A stretch of DNA of 64,000 nucleotides, from contig NZ_CP048833.1 of the NCBI RefSeq assembly GCF_012971725.1, positions 3,224,001 through 3,288,000 on the forward strand, given 5' to 3'. Shown here piece by piece: positions 31,392 to 39,525 of this stretch. The position numbers were made by a program, and so were the translations under genes. This stretch comes from Pseudomonas multiresinivorans. Lineage in GTDB: Bacteria; Pseudomonadota; Gammaproteobacteria; Pseudomonadales; Pseudomonadaceae. The notes under the pieces were generated by a model. That model was not told the DNA's origin. It did not search any database and was given only the letters and a program-made list of their open reading frames with translations. Position 1 is the stretch's first letter. Each line of letters starts with the position of its first letter.

Positions 31392-33546
31392 GCAGCGCGG
31401 GTTCCCCATGGTCGTCGTGGAAGGCGGTGGATTCGCCGTAAAGGTCGCGGAAGCGCTCCAGCAGGTCGGCGGCCACCAGCAGCGCCACGCCGCTGACGAA
31501 CACCGGGCGCATGGCGTCGCCACTGGGGTAGCTGCCGTGGCTCTGCAGCTCGTCCAGTTCGTTGCCCAGCTCGCGCATGGCCGGCAGCACCCGGTGCAGC
31601 GGGGCGGCGGGTGGCTGGTCGAGGCAGGCGGCGAGCTCATCCAGCAGCAGTGACAGGCGCTCGCGCAGGGCTTGCGGTAGGCCACCGGGGTTGAGGCTTT
31701 CGCGGCGCAGCTGGTGCAGCACCACGCCCAGGGTCATGCTCGCCAGGCTGCACTGGAAGCGCTCGCCGGACTGGCTGTCGCGCGCCGCCGGCAGCAGCCC
31801 GAGCATGATCGCCAGGCGGTCCACCATGCGGCTCTCGAACAGGAACCGGCGCGCCTCGCTGGGTTTGGACAGCAGCACCGAGCGCACCTCGGCGCGGGTC
31901 CGCCGCGACTGGCGGCGCAGCCGGGCGTCGGCGTCGAAGGGGAACACCCAGGCATACACCAGCAGCGCCAGCACGCCGGCGCTGACATAGCCGCCGGCGA
32001 ACTCGAACCATTGCAGCGACGTGTTGATCCACGCGCCCTGGTTCTGCGGGCCCACCAGCAGGAAGGTCGACAGCCCCAGGCCGATGCCGATCCCGGCGGT
32101 CTGCGGATTGGCCAGGCCCACCGCGATCACGTACAGCAGCGGCGTGAGGAACAGTGCGAGCATCTCGAAGTCGCCGACGCTGGGCAGCAGCAGGAATTGC
32201 AGCAACGCCGCCGCTACCAGCGCCATTGCCAGCCCGCGCATGTAGGCCAGGCTGGCCATGAGCGGGCGCGGGAAGGTGGCCAGCAGGGAGCAGAGGATGC
32301 CGATCAGGATCATCCCGGCGCGCGCGCCGTCCCAGGCGGTTTCCACCCAGATCCAGCCGGCGCAGCACAGCGCGACGAAAGCGCGGGTGGCGTTCATCGC
32401 CGCCAGGTGGAAGTCCAGGTGCAGCGCGTGGGCCTGGCTTTGCGGGTAGGAACTGCTGCCGGGGCGGCCCTCCTGGATCGCTTCGCTCAGTTCGATCATC
32501 TCGTCCAGCTGTTGCATCAGCCGTGCCTGCTCGAAGCGCAGGGCCCAGGCCAGGGAGCGCAGCGACGTGGGCAGGCCGTCGGCGAGTTCCTCGGCCTGCC
32601 GTGCGGCGGCGTCGAAGCGCTGGCGCAGCTGGGTGATGCGTTTGCGGGTGGTGCTGGGCAGGTCGCGGCCGAATTCGGCCAGTTCGGCAAGGCAGGCCAG
32701 CTCATCCTCGCGTAGCCGCCGCACGGATTCCGGCAGCGGGCCGGTCAGGCGCGCCTCGATCAGTTTGCGCTGGCGCCGCAGGATGGCCAGTCGCGACGTC
32801 ATCAGCACCAGCTGGTTGGCCAGCTGCTGCACCAGTTCATCGGCGCCGCGCAGGCGCGGGGCGTCGAAGTAGAGGTGGCGGCGCAGCATCTCCAGGGCCG
32901 CGATCTCGCCCAGCAGTTGCTTCTGGCGTTGCTGGAAGTCCTCCTCCAGCTCTTCGCCACGGATGACCGCAGCGGCGTGCACAGCGATCAGGCGGATCAG
33001 CTGGTCGACCTTGGCGAAGTAGCCGCGCGCCACGCTCTGCGGGCGCGCGAAGAACAGGCTGACCAGCGTCACGCAGGCTACGCCCAGCAAAGTCTCGGTG
33101 ACGCGGGTGATGGCCAGGGTATAGGTGGATTCGGGCGCCGGCTGGGCCAGCAGGGCGACTATCACGGCGGTGAAGCCGCTGAGAACGAAGGCGTGGGAGT
33201 GCGTGAAGCGCATCAGCGTGCCGCCGGCCGTGCAGATCGCCAGCCACAGCGCCAGGGTGACGATGAAGGGCAGGGGCGCCTGGGGGAACAGCGCCATGAT
33301 CGCCACGGCGACCATGGCGCCGATGGTGGTGCCGATCACCTGGGCGAAGCTCTTCTGCAGCGTCATGCCGGCCAGCGGGGTGCTGATGATGACGACCGTC
33401 ATGGTCGCCCACTTGGGCTGGTCGAGGTCGAGCAGGAACGCCAGGTACAGCGTCAGCAGACCCGCGACTACGGTGCGCAGGGCGAACAGCAGGGTGTCGC
33501 GGCCGGGATGGATGATGGCGCGCAGATACAGCAGCATGGGTGACAT
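31381..33546 (-). CDS. FUSC family efflux pump (AaeB-like aromatic-acid exporter)
   Basis: A 721-residue inner-membrane transporter. An N-terminal helical bundle (TVVAGLLTLYLAFLLDLDQP, SFAQVIGTTIGAMVAVAIMA) and a second bundle (about residues 370-530) flank cytoplasmic helical segments, as in AaeB pumps that export p-hydroxybenzoate and other aromatic acids. With the downstream DUF1656 and HlyD genes it forms a full inner-membrane/periplasm pump, and an outer-membrane channel is presumably shared. An ATG at 33537 is an alternative start. The nearby LysR gene is the likely regulator; the aromatic-acid catabolism genes further right fit the substrate. Confidence 0.92.
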   Translation of the reverse strand: MSPMLLYLRAIIHPGRDTLLFALRTVVAGLLTLYLAFLLDLDQPKWATMTVVIISTPLAGMTLQKSFAQVIGTTIGAMVAVAIMALFPQAPLPFIVTLALWLAICTAGGTLMRFTHSHAFVLSGFTAVIVALLAQPAPESTYTLAITRVTETLLGVACVTLVSLFFARPQSVARGYFAKVDQLIRLIAVHAAAVIRGEELEEDFQQRQKQLLGEIAALEMLRRHLYFDAPRLRGADELVQQLANQLVLMTSRLAILRRQRKLIEARLTGPLPESVRRLREDELACLAELAEFGRDLPSTTRKRITQLRQRFDAAARQAEELADGLPTSLRSLAWALRFEQARLMQQLDEMIELSEAIQEGRPGSSSYPQSQAHALHLDFHLAAMNATRAFVALCCAGWIWVETAWDGARAGMILIGILCSLLATFPRPLMASLAYMRGLAMALVAAALLQFLLLPSVGDFEMLALFLTPLLYVIAVGLANPQTAGIGIGLGLSTFLLVGPQNQGAWINTSLQWFEFAGGYVSAGVLALLVYAWVFPFDADARLRRQSRRTRAEVRSVLLSKPSEARRFLFESRMVDRLAIMLGLLPAARDSQSGERFQCSLASMTLGVVLHQLRRESLNPGGLPQALRERLSLLLDELAACLDQPPAAPLHRVLPAMRELGNELDELQSHGSYPSGDAMRPVFVSGVALLVAADLLERFRDLYGESTAFHDDHGEPALHAR

Positions 33547-33647
33547 GCCGGGCCCTCGATCTTGGCGGGAGGACGCCCGTCGATGCGGTGCGTCGCGAAC
33601 CCTGTTCAGTGTGGTCGAGGTTTTCCGGCTGTGGGAAATTTCTTAGG

Positions 33648-34553
33648 TCAGCCGGTGGCGTGCAGGGACTGCGCCAGGCGCTCCTGGATGAAGTCGAGGA
33701 AGCACTGGATGCGCAACGCCAGCTGCGAGTTGCGGTAGTACACCGCATGGATTGGCTGGCGGCGTTCGCTGGTCATTTCCGGCAGCACACGTACCAGCCG
33801 CCCGGCGCGGATGTCGTCGCAGGTCATGAAGCTGGCGAGGCAGGCGATGCCCTGGCCGCCGATGGCCAGTTGGCGCAGGGTCTCGCCGCTGGAGGCGGAC
33901 AGTGACGGATTGACGGTCAGGGTATCGCCACCAGCGTGACGGATCGGCCAGATGTTCAGTGCTTCGGGCTGGGTGAAGCCCAGCAGCGAGTGGCCGAGCA
34001 GCTCTTCCAGGTTGCACGGCGTTCCGTGGCACTCCAGGTATTGCGGCGCCGCCAGCAGGCTCAACCGGCTGCTGCCCAGCGGGCGGGCGTGCAGGCTGGA
34101 GTCGGCGAGGTGGCCGATGCGGATGGCGATGTCGGTGCTCTGCTCCAGCAGGTCGATGTTGAGGTCGTTGGTGTTGAGCTGCAGCTCGATGTCCGGGTAG
34201 CGCTCGCGGAACGCGCCGATATGCGGCACCACGGCATGCAGCATGAAGGGCGAGGCGGCGTTGATCCGCAGGCGTCCGGCCGGGGATTGCTGGCGCAGGG
34301 CGAGGCGTTCCTCCAGGGCATCCATCTGTTCGAGGATGTGCCGGGCGTTCTCCAGGAAGAACTCGCCTTCCTCGGTCAGCTTCATCCGCCGCGTGGTGCG
34401 GTTGAGCAGGGTGGTACCGAGCTTTTCCTCCAGCTTCGACAACGCCCGGCTCACGGCCGAGGGCGTCAGCCCCAGTTGCTCGGCGGCGGCCGTGATGGAG
34501 CCGCAGTCGATCACCGTGGCGAAGGTCTTGAGTTCGTCGGAATGGGCTTTCAT
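33648..34553 (-). CDS. LysR family regulator upstream of the efflux operon
   Basis: A 301-residue LysR-type protein with an N-terminal HTH (LKTFATVIDCGSITAAAEQL, LTPSAVSRALSKLEEKLG) and an effector domain from about residue 90 (AGRLRINAASPFMLHAVVPH). It is on the same strand as the efflux genes, 101 bases before FUSC, unlike the divergent aaeR arrangement in E. coli, so it might be read through into them or control a separate promoter. The DhcR/YafC-like start is typical. Effector unknown. Confidence 0.9.
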   Translation of the reverse strand: MKAHSDELKTFATVIDCGSITAAAEQLGLTPSAVSRALSKLEEKLGTTLLNRTTRRMKLTEEGEFFLENARHILEQMDALEERLALRQQSPAGRLRINAASPFMLHAVVPHIGAFRERYPDIELQLNTNDLNIDLLEQSTDIAIRIGHLADSSLHARPLGSSRLSLLAAPQYLECHGTPCNLEELLGHSLLGFTQPEALNIWPIRHAGGDTLTVNPSLSASSGETLRQLAIGGQGIACLASFMTCDDIRAGRLVRVLPEMTSERRQPIHAVYYRNSQLALRIQCFLDFIQERLAQSLHATG

Positions 34554-34619
34554 CGGTGGGCCTGTTCGGGAGCGGCGGGGTGGATTCTAGAGGTTTGGTC
34601 CAGGTGGGGGTCGCTTTTC

Positions 34620-34689
34620 TGTAGGAGCGAGCTTGCTCGCGAACCGCATCGCAGCGAAGGTTGGTTCGCGAGCAAGCTCGCTCCTACAG
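34620..34689. repeat. REP pair, family A
   Basis: Perfect outward/inward pair of GTAGGAGCGAGCTTGCTCGC units with about 24 bases between, immediately before a family-B pair. Confidence 0.9.
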
Positions 34690-34713
34690 GCTGACTTCGG
34701 TGCTTCGGTTGTC

Positions 34714-34805
34714 GTAGGAGCGGACTCTGTCCGCGATCGACTCATCGCCACTCCGTTCAATCACGGAGCACGGCCAGCCAATCGCGGACGGAGTCCGCTC
34801 CTACG
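34714..34805. repeat. REP pair, family B (GTAGGAGCGGACTCNGTCCGCGA)
   Basis: A second REP type: GTAGGAGCGGACTCTGTCCG and, inverted, CGGACGGAGTCCGCTCCTAC. It shares the GTAGGAGCG head with family A but has a different palindromic core. Also at 35668 and 41755. Confidence 0.88.
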
Positions 34806-34832
34806 GGATATCGCGCCAGGGTGAGGTTAGCG

Positions 34833-35615
34833 TCAGTACGTCCCCGGATAAGCGCCGCCATCCAGCAACAGGTTCTGCCCGGTCAGGTAGCCGGCCTGTG
34901 CGCTGCACAGGAAGGCGCAGAACTGGCCGAACTCTTCCGCGCTGCCGAAGCGCCCGGCGGGGATTTCCTGCTTGCCGGCCTCCACCAGCTCATCTTCGTC
35001 GCGCCCGCTCAGCTGGGCGGCGCGCTGGAAGCCGCTGCGCAGGCGATCGGTATCGAAGGAGCCGGGCAGCAGGCCGTTGATGGTCACGTTCCTGCCCGCC
35101 ACCTGCGGTTGGCGCGCCAGGCCGGCGATGAAGCCGGTCAGGCCGCTGCGCGCGCCATTGGACAGCCCGAGAGTGGCGATTGGCGCTTTCACCGAGCCGG
35201 AAGTGATGTTGACGATGCGGCCGAAACCACGCTCGGCCATGCCGTCCACCGTGGCCTTGATCAGCTCGATGGGCGTGAGCATGTTCAGCTCCAGGGCGCG
35301 CAGCCAGTCTTCGCGCTCCCAGTCGCGGAAATCGCCGGGTGGCGGGCCGCCGGCATTGTTCACCAGGATGTCCACCTGCGGGCAGGCGGCGAGCAGCGCG
35401 GCACGCACCTCCGGCTGGCTGATGTCGCCGGCCACTTCGCGCACTTTCACGCCCAGCTGGCGCAACTCGGCGGCGGTGGCGGCGAGGGTGTCGACGTCGC
35501 GGGCGTTGATCGCCAGGTTCACGCCCTCGCGGGCCAGCGCCCCGGCGCAACCCTTGCCCAGCCCCTTGCTGGCGGCGCAGACCACGGCCCAGCGGCCCTT
35601 GATGCCCAGATCCAT
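34833..35615 (-). CDS. SDR family oxidoreductase with atypical catalytic motif
   Basis: A 260-residue Rossmann-fold protein of the short-chain dehydrogenase/reductase superfamily: nucleotide site CAASKGLGKGCAGALA (residues 12-27), LVNNAGGPPPG, and NITSGSVKAPIATLGLSNGA in the active-site region. The usual Tyr-X3-Lys pair is replaced by Leu-Ser-Asn-x-x-Arg. This variant occurs in a subgroup annotated as 3-oxoacyl-ACP-reductase-like, whose reaction is not certain. The first Gly of TGxxxGxG is also Ala. The start at 35615 has AGGAG upstream. It stands alone between REP elements. Confidence 0.88.
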   Translation of the reverse strand: MDLGIKGRWAVVCAASKGLGKGCAGALAREGVNLAINARDVDTLAATAAELRQLGVKVREVAGDISQPEVRAALLAACPQVDILVNNAGGPPPGDFRDWEREDWLRALELNMLTPIELIKATVDGMAERGFGRIVNITSGSVKAPIATLGLSNGARSGLTGFIAGLARQPQVAGRNVTINGLLPGSFDTDRLRSGFQRAAQLSGRDEDELVEAGKQEIPAGRFGSAEEFGQFCAFLCSAQAGYLTGQNLLLDGGAYPGTY

Positions 35616-35667
35616 GTTGTTCTCCTGTTCATTGCGAGTCGCCGGAGCGTCCGGCATCGGTAGACAC

Positions 35668-35755
35668 AAGCGGACTCCGTCCGCGATAGGCTGGTCGTGC
35701 TCCAGGGTTGGCCGGAGCCGTGGCGAAACGATCGCGGACAGAGTCCGCTCCTACG
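35668..35755. repeat. REP pair, family B
   Basis: AGCGGACTCCGTCCGCGATA and, inverted, CGGACAGAGTCCGCTCCTAC; the left unit lacks the GTAGG head. Lies between the SDR gene start and the quinone-reductase-like gene end. Confidence 0.8.
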
Positions 35756-35781
35756 CATGATCGTGCCGCGGCGCGGCACCG

Positions 35782-36795
35782 TCAGGCGATGACTGCCGGC
35801 ACCGGCAGCAGACTGATCCATTTACCGCTGCCTTCGCCGGACTTCAAGCGCCGCAGCGCTTCGGGCAGTTCGGCGAAGTCGAACAACTGCTTCGCTGGCG
35901 CCTGCAGTTGGCCGTTGGCGACGCCCTGCATCAGGCTTGCTGCCGCCTGGTGCAGCTCCTGCCAGTCCAGCGCTTCGCCGTGGGCATGGATGCTGTTGAG
36001 CGCCACTTCGTGCAACGAGATGGCGGTGCTGAAGGCTGGCAGCGGGGCGCTTTCCTGGCGGTCCTGGATGCACACCAGGTGGCCGTTGTAGCCCAGCAGC
36101 GGGGCGAGGCTGGCGGCGTGGTTGCCGCTGACGGTATCGAAGATGCCCTGCAGGCGGCGCGGGCCGAGGGCTTCGCGCAGGTGCTGGGACCACTGCCCGT
36201 CGCGGTAGTCGAAGACCCCGGCGATACCTAGTTGCAGCAGGTGTTCGCGGTGTTTCGGCGCCGCGGTCACCCACACGCGCAGCCCGCGTTGCAGTGCCAG
36301 TTGCGCGAGCAGGTAGCCGACGGCACCACCGGCGCCAGTCACCAGCACATCGCGGTGGTTGCAGGTCGGCAGTTTTTCCAACGCCTGCCAGGCCGTGAGG
36401 CCGGGACAGGGCAGGCTGGCGGCGGTGGCGTCGTCTAGCGAGTCGGGCACCGGGTAGACAGCACGGGCGCGCAGCAGCGTGTACTCGGCAAAGCTGCCGC
36501 CGCGAGTCAGCGCCTGGTGGTAGGCGACGCGGGCGCCGGCACGCAGGTTCACCTCGCTGCCCACCGCAATGACGATGCCGACACCATCCACGCCAGGCAC
36601 CTGGCCTTGCTGCCAGTCATCGCGGCCCCAGTCGATCATCTTCCAGTCCACCGGATTCAGCGCGATGGCGGTGTTGGCCAGCAACACCTCGTCCGGACCG
36701 GGCTGGGGAATCGGCAGGCGCGCCTGTTTCAGGCCATCGAGGCCGGCGCCGGGCGTCCAGGTCCAGGCGGCATAATCTGCAGTGATAGCGCTCAT
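35782..36795 (-). CDS. Zinc-independent MDR/quinone oxidoreductase-like dehydrogenase
   Basis: A 337-residue medium-chain dehydrogenase: N-terminal GroES-like domain (PGPDEVLLANTAIALNPVDW, PGVDGVGIVIAVGSEVN) and Rossmann domain with VTGAGGAVGYLLAQLALQRG (about residues 150-169). It lacks the structural zinc Cys cluster, so it belongs with NADPH:quinone reductases. Substrate unknown. It starts a minus-strand set with an aldo-keto reductase (60-base gap upstream) and an MFS exporter. Confidence 0.88.
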   Translation of the reverse strand: MSAITADYAAWTWTPGAGLDGLKQARLPIPQPGPDEVLLANTAIALNPVDWKMIDWGRDDWQQGQVPGVDGVGIVIAVGSEVNLRAGARVAYHQALTRGGSFAEYTLLRARAVYPVPDSLDDATAASLPCPGLTAWQALEKLPTCNHRDVLVTGAGGAVGYLLAQLALQRGLRVWVTAAPKHREHLLQLGIAGVFDYRDGQWSQHLREALGPRRLQGIFDTVSGNHAASLAPLLGYNGHLVCIQDRQESAPLPAFSTAISLHEVALNSIHAHGEALDWQELHQAAASLMQGVANGQLQAPAKQLFDFAELPEALRRLKSGEGSGKWISLLPVPAVIA

Positions 36796-36855
36796 GAAGA
36801 CTCCTTGGAAACGGGAAAGCCGCCCCCGGTGGGGCGGCTGTCGGTCAGCGGCGGA

Positions 36856-37659
36856 TCAATCCCAGGCCGGGGCCAGGCTTTCCGGGCTGGTGATGCGTTC
36901 GTTGCGTTCCAGTGCAGCGATGGCGGCCATGTCGGCGTCGGTCAGGCGCAGGTCGACAGCGCGCAGGTTGCCTTCGAGGTTCTCGCGCTTGGTGGACGAC
37001 GGGATCACCGAGTAGCCCAGCTGCATCGCCCAGGCCAGGGTGACCTGCGCTGGCGTGACGCCGTGGCGCTGGGCGATACCAATGATCACCTCGTCGCTGA
37101 GCACCTTGCCGTAGCCCAGGGTCATGTAGGAGGTGATGTGGATGCCCTGGCTCTGGGCGAACTCCACCACCTTGCGGTTCTGCAGGTAGGGGTGCAGTTC
37201 CACCTGGTTGGTGGCGATCTGGCCGGCGCCGACAGCGGCAATGGCCTCCTGCATCAGGGCGATGGTGAAGTTCGACACGCCGATCTCGCCGGTGAGGCCC
37301 TGGGCCTTGGCTTCGGCCAGGGCACCCATGAACTCGGCGACCGGTACCTGGCCCTTGGGCGACGGCCAGTGGATCAGGGTCAGCTCGACGCGGTCGGTAC
37401 GCAGCTTGTGCAGGCTGTCCTTGAGGCTGGGGATCAGCTTGTCGGCGGCGTAGTTCTCGGTCCAGATCTTGGTGGTCAGGTACAGATCGTCGCGCTTCAC
37501 CTTGCTGCCGGCGATGGCTTCGCCGACGTCGGCTTCGTTGCCGTAGATCTGCGCGGTGTCGATGGCGCGGTAACCCAGGTCCAGCGCGGTGCGAATCGAG
37601 TCGATGACGGTCTGGCCCTTGAGGCGGAAGGTGCCGAGGCCGAAGGCGGGAACGCTCAT
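36856..37659 (-). CDS. dkgB: Aldo/keto reductase, 2,5-diketo-D-gluconate reductase B type
   Basis: A 267-residue AKR-fold protein reducing aldehydes or ketones with NADPH. The catalytic tetrad is present: Asp and Tyr in YRAIDTAQIYGNEADVG, Lys in LTTKIW and His in LTLIHWPSPKG. GEIGVSNFTIALMQEA and VIPSSTKRENLEGNL (cofactor site) are as in DkgB. E. coli DkgB also reduces methylglyoxal, a plausible role here. It is 21 bases downstream of an MFS exporter and clearly in the same operon. Confidence 0.93.
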   Translation of the reverse strand: MSVPAFGLGTFRLKGQTVIDSIRTALDLGYRAIDTAQIYGNEADVGEAIAGSKVKRDDLYLTTKIWTENYAADKLIPSLKDSLHKLRTDRVELTLIHWPSPKGQVPVAEFMGALAEAKAQGLTGEIGVSNFTIALMQEAIAAVGAGQIATNQVELHPYLQNRKVVEFAQSQGIHITSYMTLGYGKVLSDEVIIGIAQRHGVTPAQVTLAWAMQLGYSVIPSSTKRENLEGNLRAVDLRLTDADMAAIAALERNERITSPESLAPAWD

Positions 37660-37680
37660 GGAAGAACTCCTTGTGGTCGA

Positions 37681-38880
37681 TCAGTGAGTGGGAACCGCGC
37701 CAGGGGCAGCCGGTTCCATGGAATTGCGCCGGTCCAGACGACCGCTGAGGGCGGTCAGGCCGAAGGCGGCGAGGGTGACGACAGCGGCGATCCAGGGCGT
37801 ATGGCCCAGGCCCATGTGGCTGACCACCAGGCCGCCGGCCCAGGAGCCACCGGCCACGCCGAGGTTGAACGCGGCGATGTTGAAGCCGGCGGCCACGTCC
37901 ACGGCGTCCGGCGCCACGCGCTCGGCCTGCTGCACCACGTAGACCTGCAGCCCCGGCACGTTGCCGAAGGCGACGGCGCCCCAGGCGAGTACGGTCAACA
38001 CCACCAGCCACGGGTTGCCGGCGGTGAAGGTGAGCACCAGCAGCACCGAAGCCAGCAGGCCGAAGATGATCTTCAGGGCGCTCACCGGGCCGCGTTTGTC
38101 AGCCAGGCGGCCGCCCCAGATATTGCCGATGGCCACCGAGACACCGTAGGCCAGGAGCACGGCGCCGACCATGTTCGGGCTGAAGCCGGCCAGGTCCTGG
38201 AGGATCGGCGCGAGGAAGGTGAAGGCGATCAGCGAGCCGCCGTAGCCCACTGCGGTCATCGCGTAGACCAGCAGCAGGCGCGGCTGCAGCAGCACGCGGG
38301 CCTGGCGCAGCAGCGGTGCCGGCGGCGTGTGCTGGATGTTCTTCGGCACGAACAGCAGGCTGCCGAGCAGGGCGATCACGCCAAAGGCGGCCACCACCAG
38401 GAAGGTCACGCGCCAGCCCAGGTGCTGGCCGATGAAGGTGCCCAGCGGAATGCCGGTGACGAAGGCCACGGTCATGCCGCTGAACATGGTGGCGATGGCG
38501 CTGGCGGCCTTGTCCTTGCTCACCAGGTTGGTGGCGATGATCGAGCCGACCGAGAAGAACACGCCGTGGGCGAGGCCGGTGAGGATGCGCGCGACGATCA
38601 GCGATTCGTAGCTCGGAGCCTGCCAGGCCACCAGGTTGCCGACGGTGAACAGCGCCATCAACCCGACCAGCAACGCCTTGCGTGGAATGCGCCCGGTCAT
38701 GGCGGTCAGTAGCGGCGCGCCGATGGCGACGCTCAGGGCATAGAGGCTCACCAGCAGGCCGGCGGAGGGCAGGGTTACACCCAGGTCGCTAGCGATGGTG
38801 GGAATCAGGCCGACGATGACGAACTCCGTCGTGCCGATGGCGAAGGCACTGAGCGTCAGCGCCAGGAGGGCGAGGGGCAT
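37681..38880 (-). CDS. MFS transporter, DHA1 (AraJ/YdhP-like) family
   Basis: A 399-residue protein with twelve predicted helices. It opens with LALTLSAFAIGTTEFVIVGL, the signature of the AraJ/YdhP/SotB branch, followed by GLLVSLYALSVAIGAPLLTA (motif A region) and RILTGLAHGVFFSVGSIIAT. These are drug/sugar-type proton antiporters; substrate unknown. The start at 38880 precedes the first helix. It is the first gene of an operon with dkgB and perhaps the quinone-reductase-like gene. Confidence 0.92.
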   Translation of the reverse strand: MPLALLALTLSAFAIGTTEFVIVGLIPTIASDLGVTLPSAGLLVSLYALSVAIGAPLLTAMTGRIPRKALLVGLMALFTVGNLVAWQAPSYESLIVARILTGLAHGVFFSVGSIIATNLVSKDKAASAIATMFSGMTVAFVTGIPLGTFIGQHLGWRVTFLVVAAFGVIALLGSLLFVPKNIQHTPPAPLLRQARVLLQPRLLLVYAMTAVGYGGSLIAFTFLAPILQDLAGFSPNMVGAVLLAYGVSVAIGNIWGGRLADKRGPVSALKIIFGLLASVLLVLTFTAGNPWLVVLTVLAWGAVAFGNVPGLQVYVVQQAERVAPDAVDVAAGFNIAAFNLGVAGGSWAGGLVVSHMGLGHTPWIAAVVTLAAFGLTALSGRLDRRNSMEPAAPGAVPTH

Positions 38881-39046
38881 GGTGTGGGGCTCCGGACGAA
38901 TGGGATGCGATGGGAGGCATTGTCCGGAAGTCAGCCCTTGAGAAAAACGCGGTGAAGGGCAAAGGATAGTTGATCCTGAATCACGAATAGGGCGAGGGTC
39001 TACGCTGCAGGCAGTGATCAAGGGCACCCAGGACGAGGACTCAGCC

Positions 39047-39412
39047 ATGCACTACACCGGCACCTGCCACTGCGGCGCGGTGGCTTTCGCCTTCGACGCG
39101 GAACTCGACGAACTGGTGCGCTGCGACTGCTCGTTGTGCGGCAAGCGCAACGCGCTGATGGCAACCGTGCCGAAGGACAACTTCCGACTGACCCGCGGCG
39201 ATCAGGCCTTGCGCCTGTATCGCTGGAACAGCGGCGTGGCGCTGCACTATTTCTGCGGAACGTGCGGGATCTACGTCTATCACCAGCGCCGCAGCAACCC
39301 GGCGCTGCTCAGCGTGAACGCCTGCTGCATCGACGGGTTCGACCCTGAATCGCTGCCGCTGCGGCGGGTGGATGGCAGGAGCATGACCACCGTGGCAGCG
39401 CCCGACCTGTAG
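39047..39412 (+). CDS. GFA family (glutathione-dependent formaldehyde-activating-like) protein
   Basis: A 121-residue zinc protein of the GFA/CENP-V domain family. The Cys pattern is clear: TCHCGAV (CxC), RCDCSLCGKRN (CxCxxC) and YFCGTCGIYVYH (CxxC), binding two zinc ions in related proteins. Activity in formaldehyde metabolism is proven for few members, so the function is open. GAGGACTCAGCC precedes the ATG. A hairpin (CCGGCCCGAAGGCCGG) follows at 39475-39492. Confidence 0.9.
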   Translation: MHYTGTCHCGAVAFAFDAELDELVRCDCSLCGKRNALMATVPKDNFRLTRGDQALRLYRWNSGVALHYFCGTCGIYVYHQRRSNPALLSVNACCIDGFDPESLPLRRVDGRSMTTVAAPDL

Positions 39413-39525
39413 GGCCCCGCCCGCGATGTAGCCACGCTGGCAACGGGATGTTGGCAGTGCGCGGGCATGAAAAAACCGGCCCGAAGGCCGGTCGAAGATG
39501 ACAGCGGAATTGAGCGCTCAGCGCA

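Noticed and set aside
36517..38712. 731-codon open frame on the plus strand
   Set aside because: It is antisense to the quinone-reductase-like, dkgB and MFS genes, is rich in His/Gly/Gln as expected of high-GC complement frames, and shows no domain.
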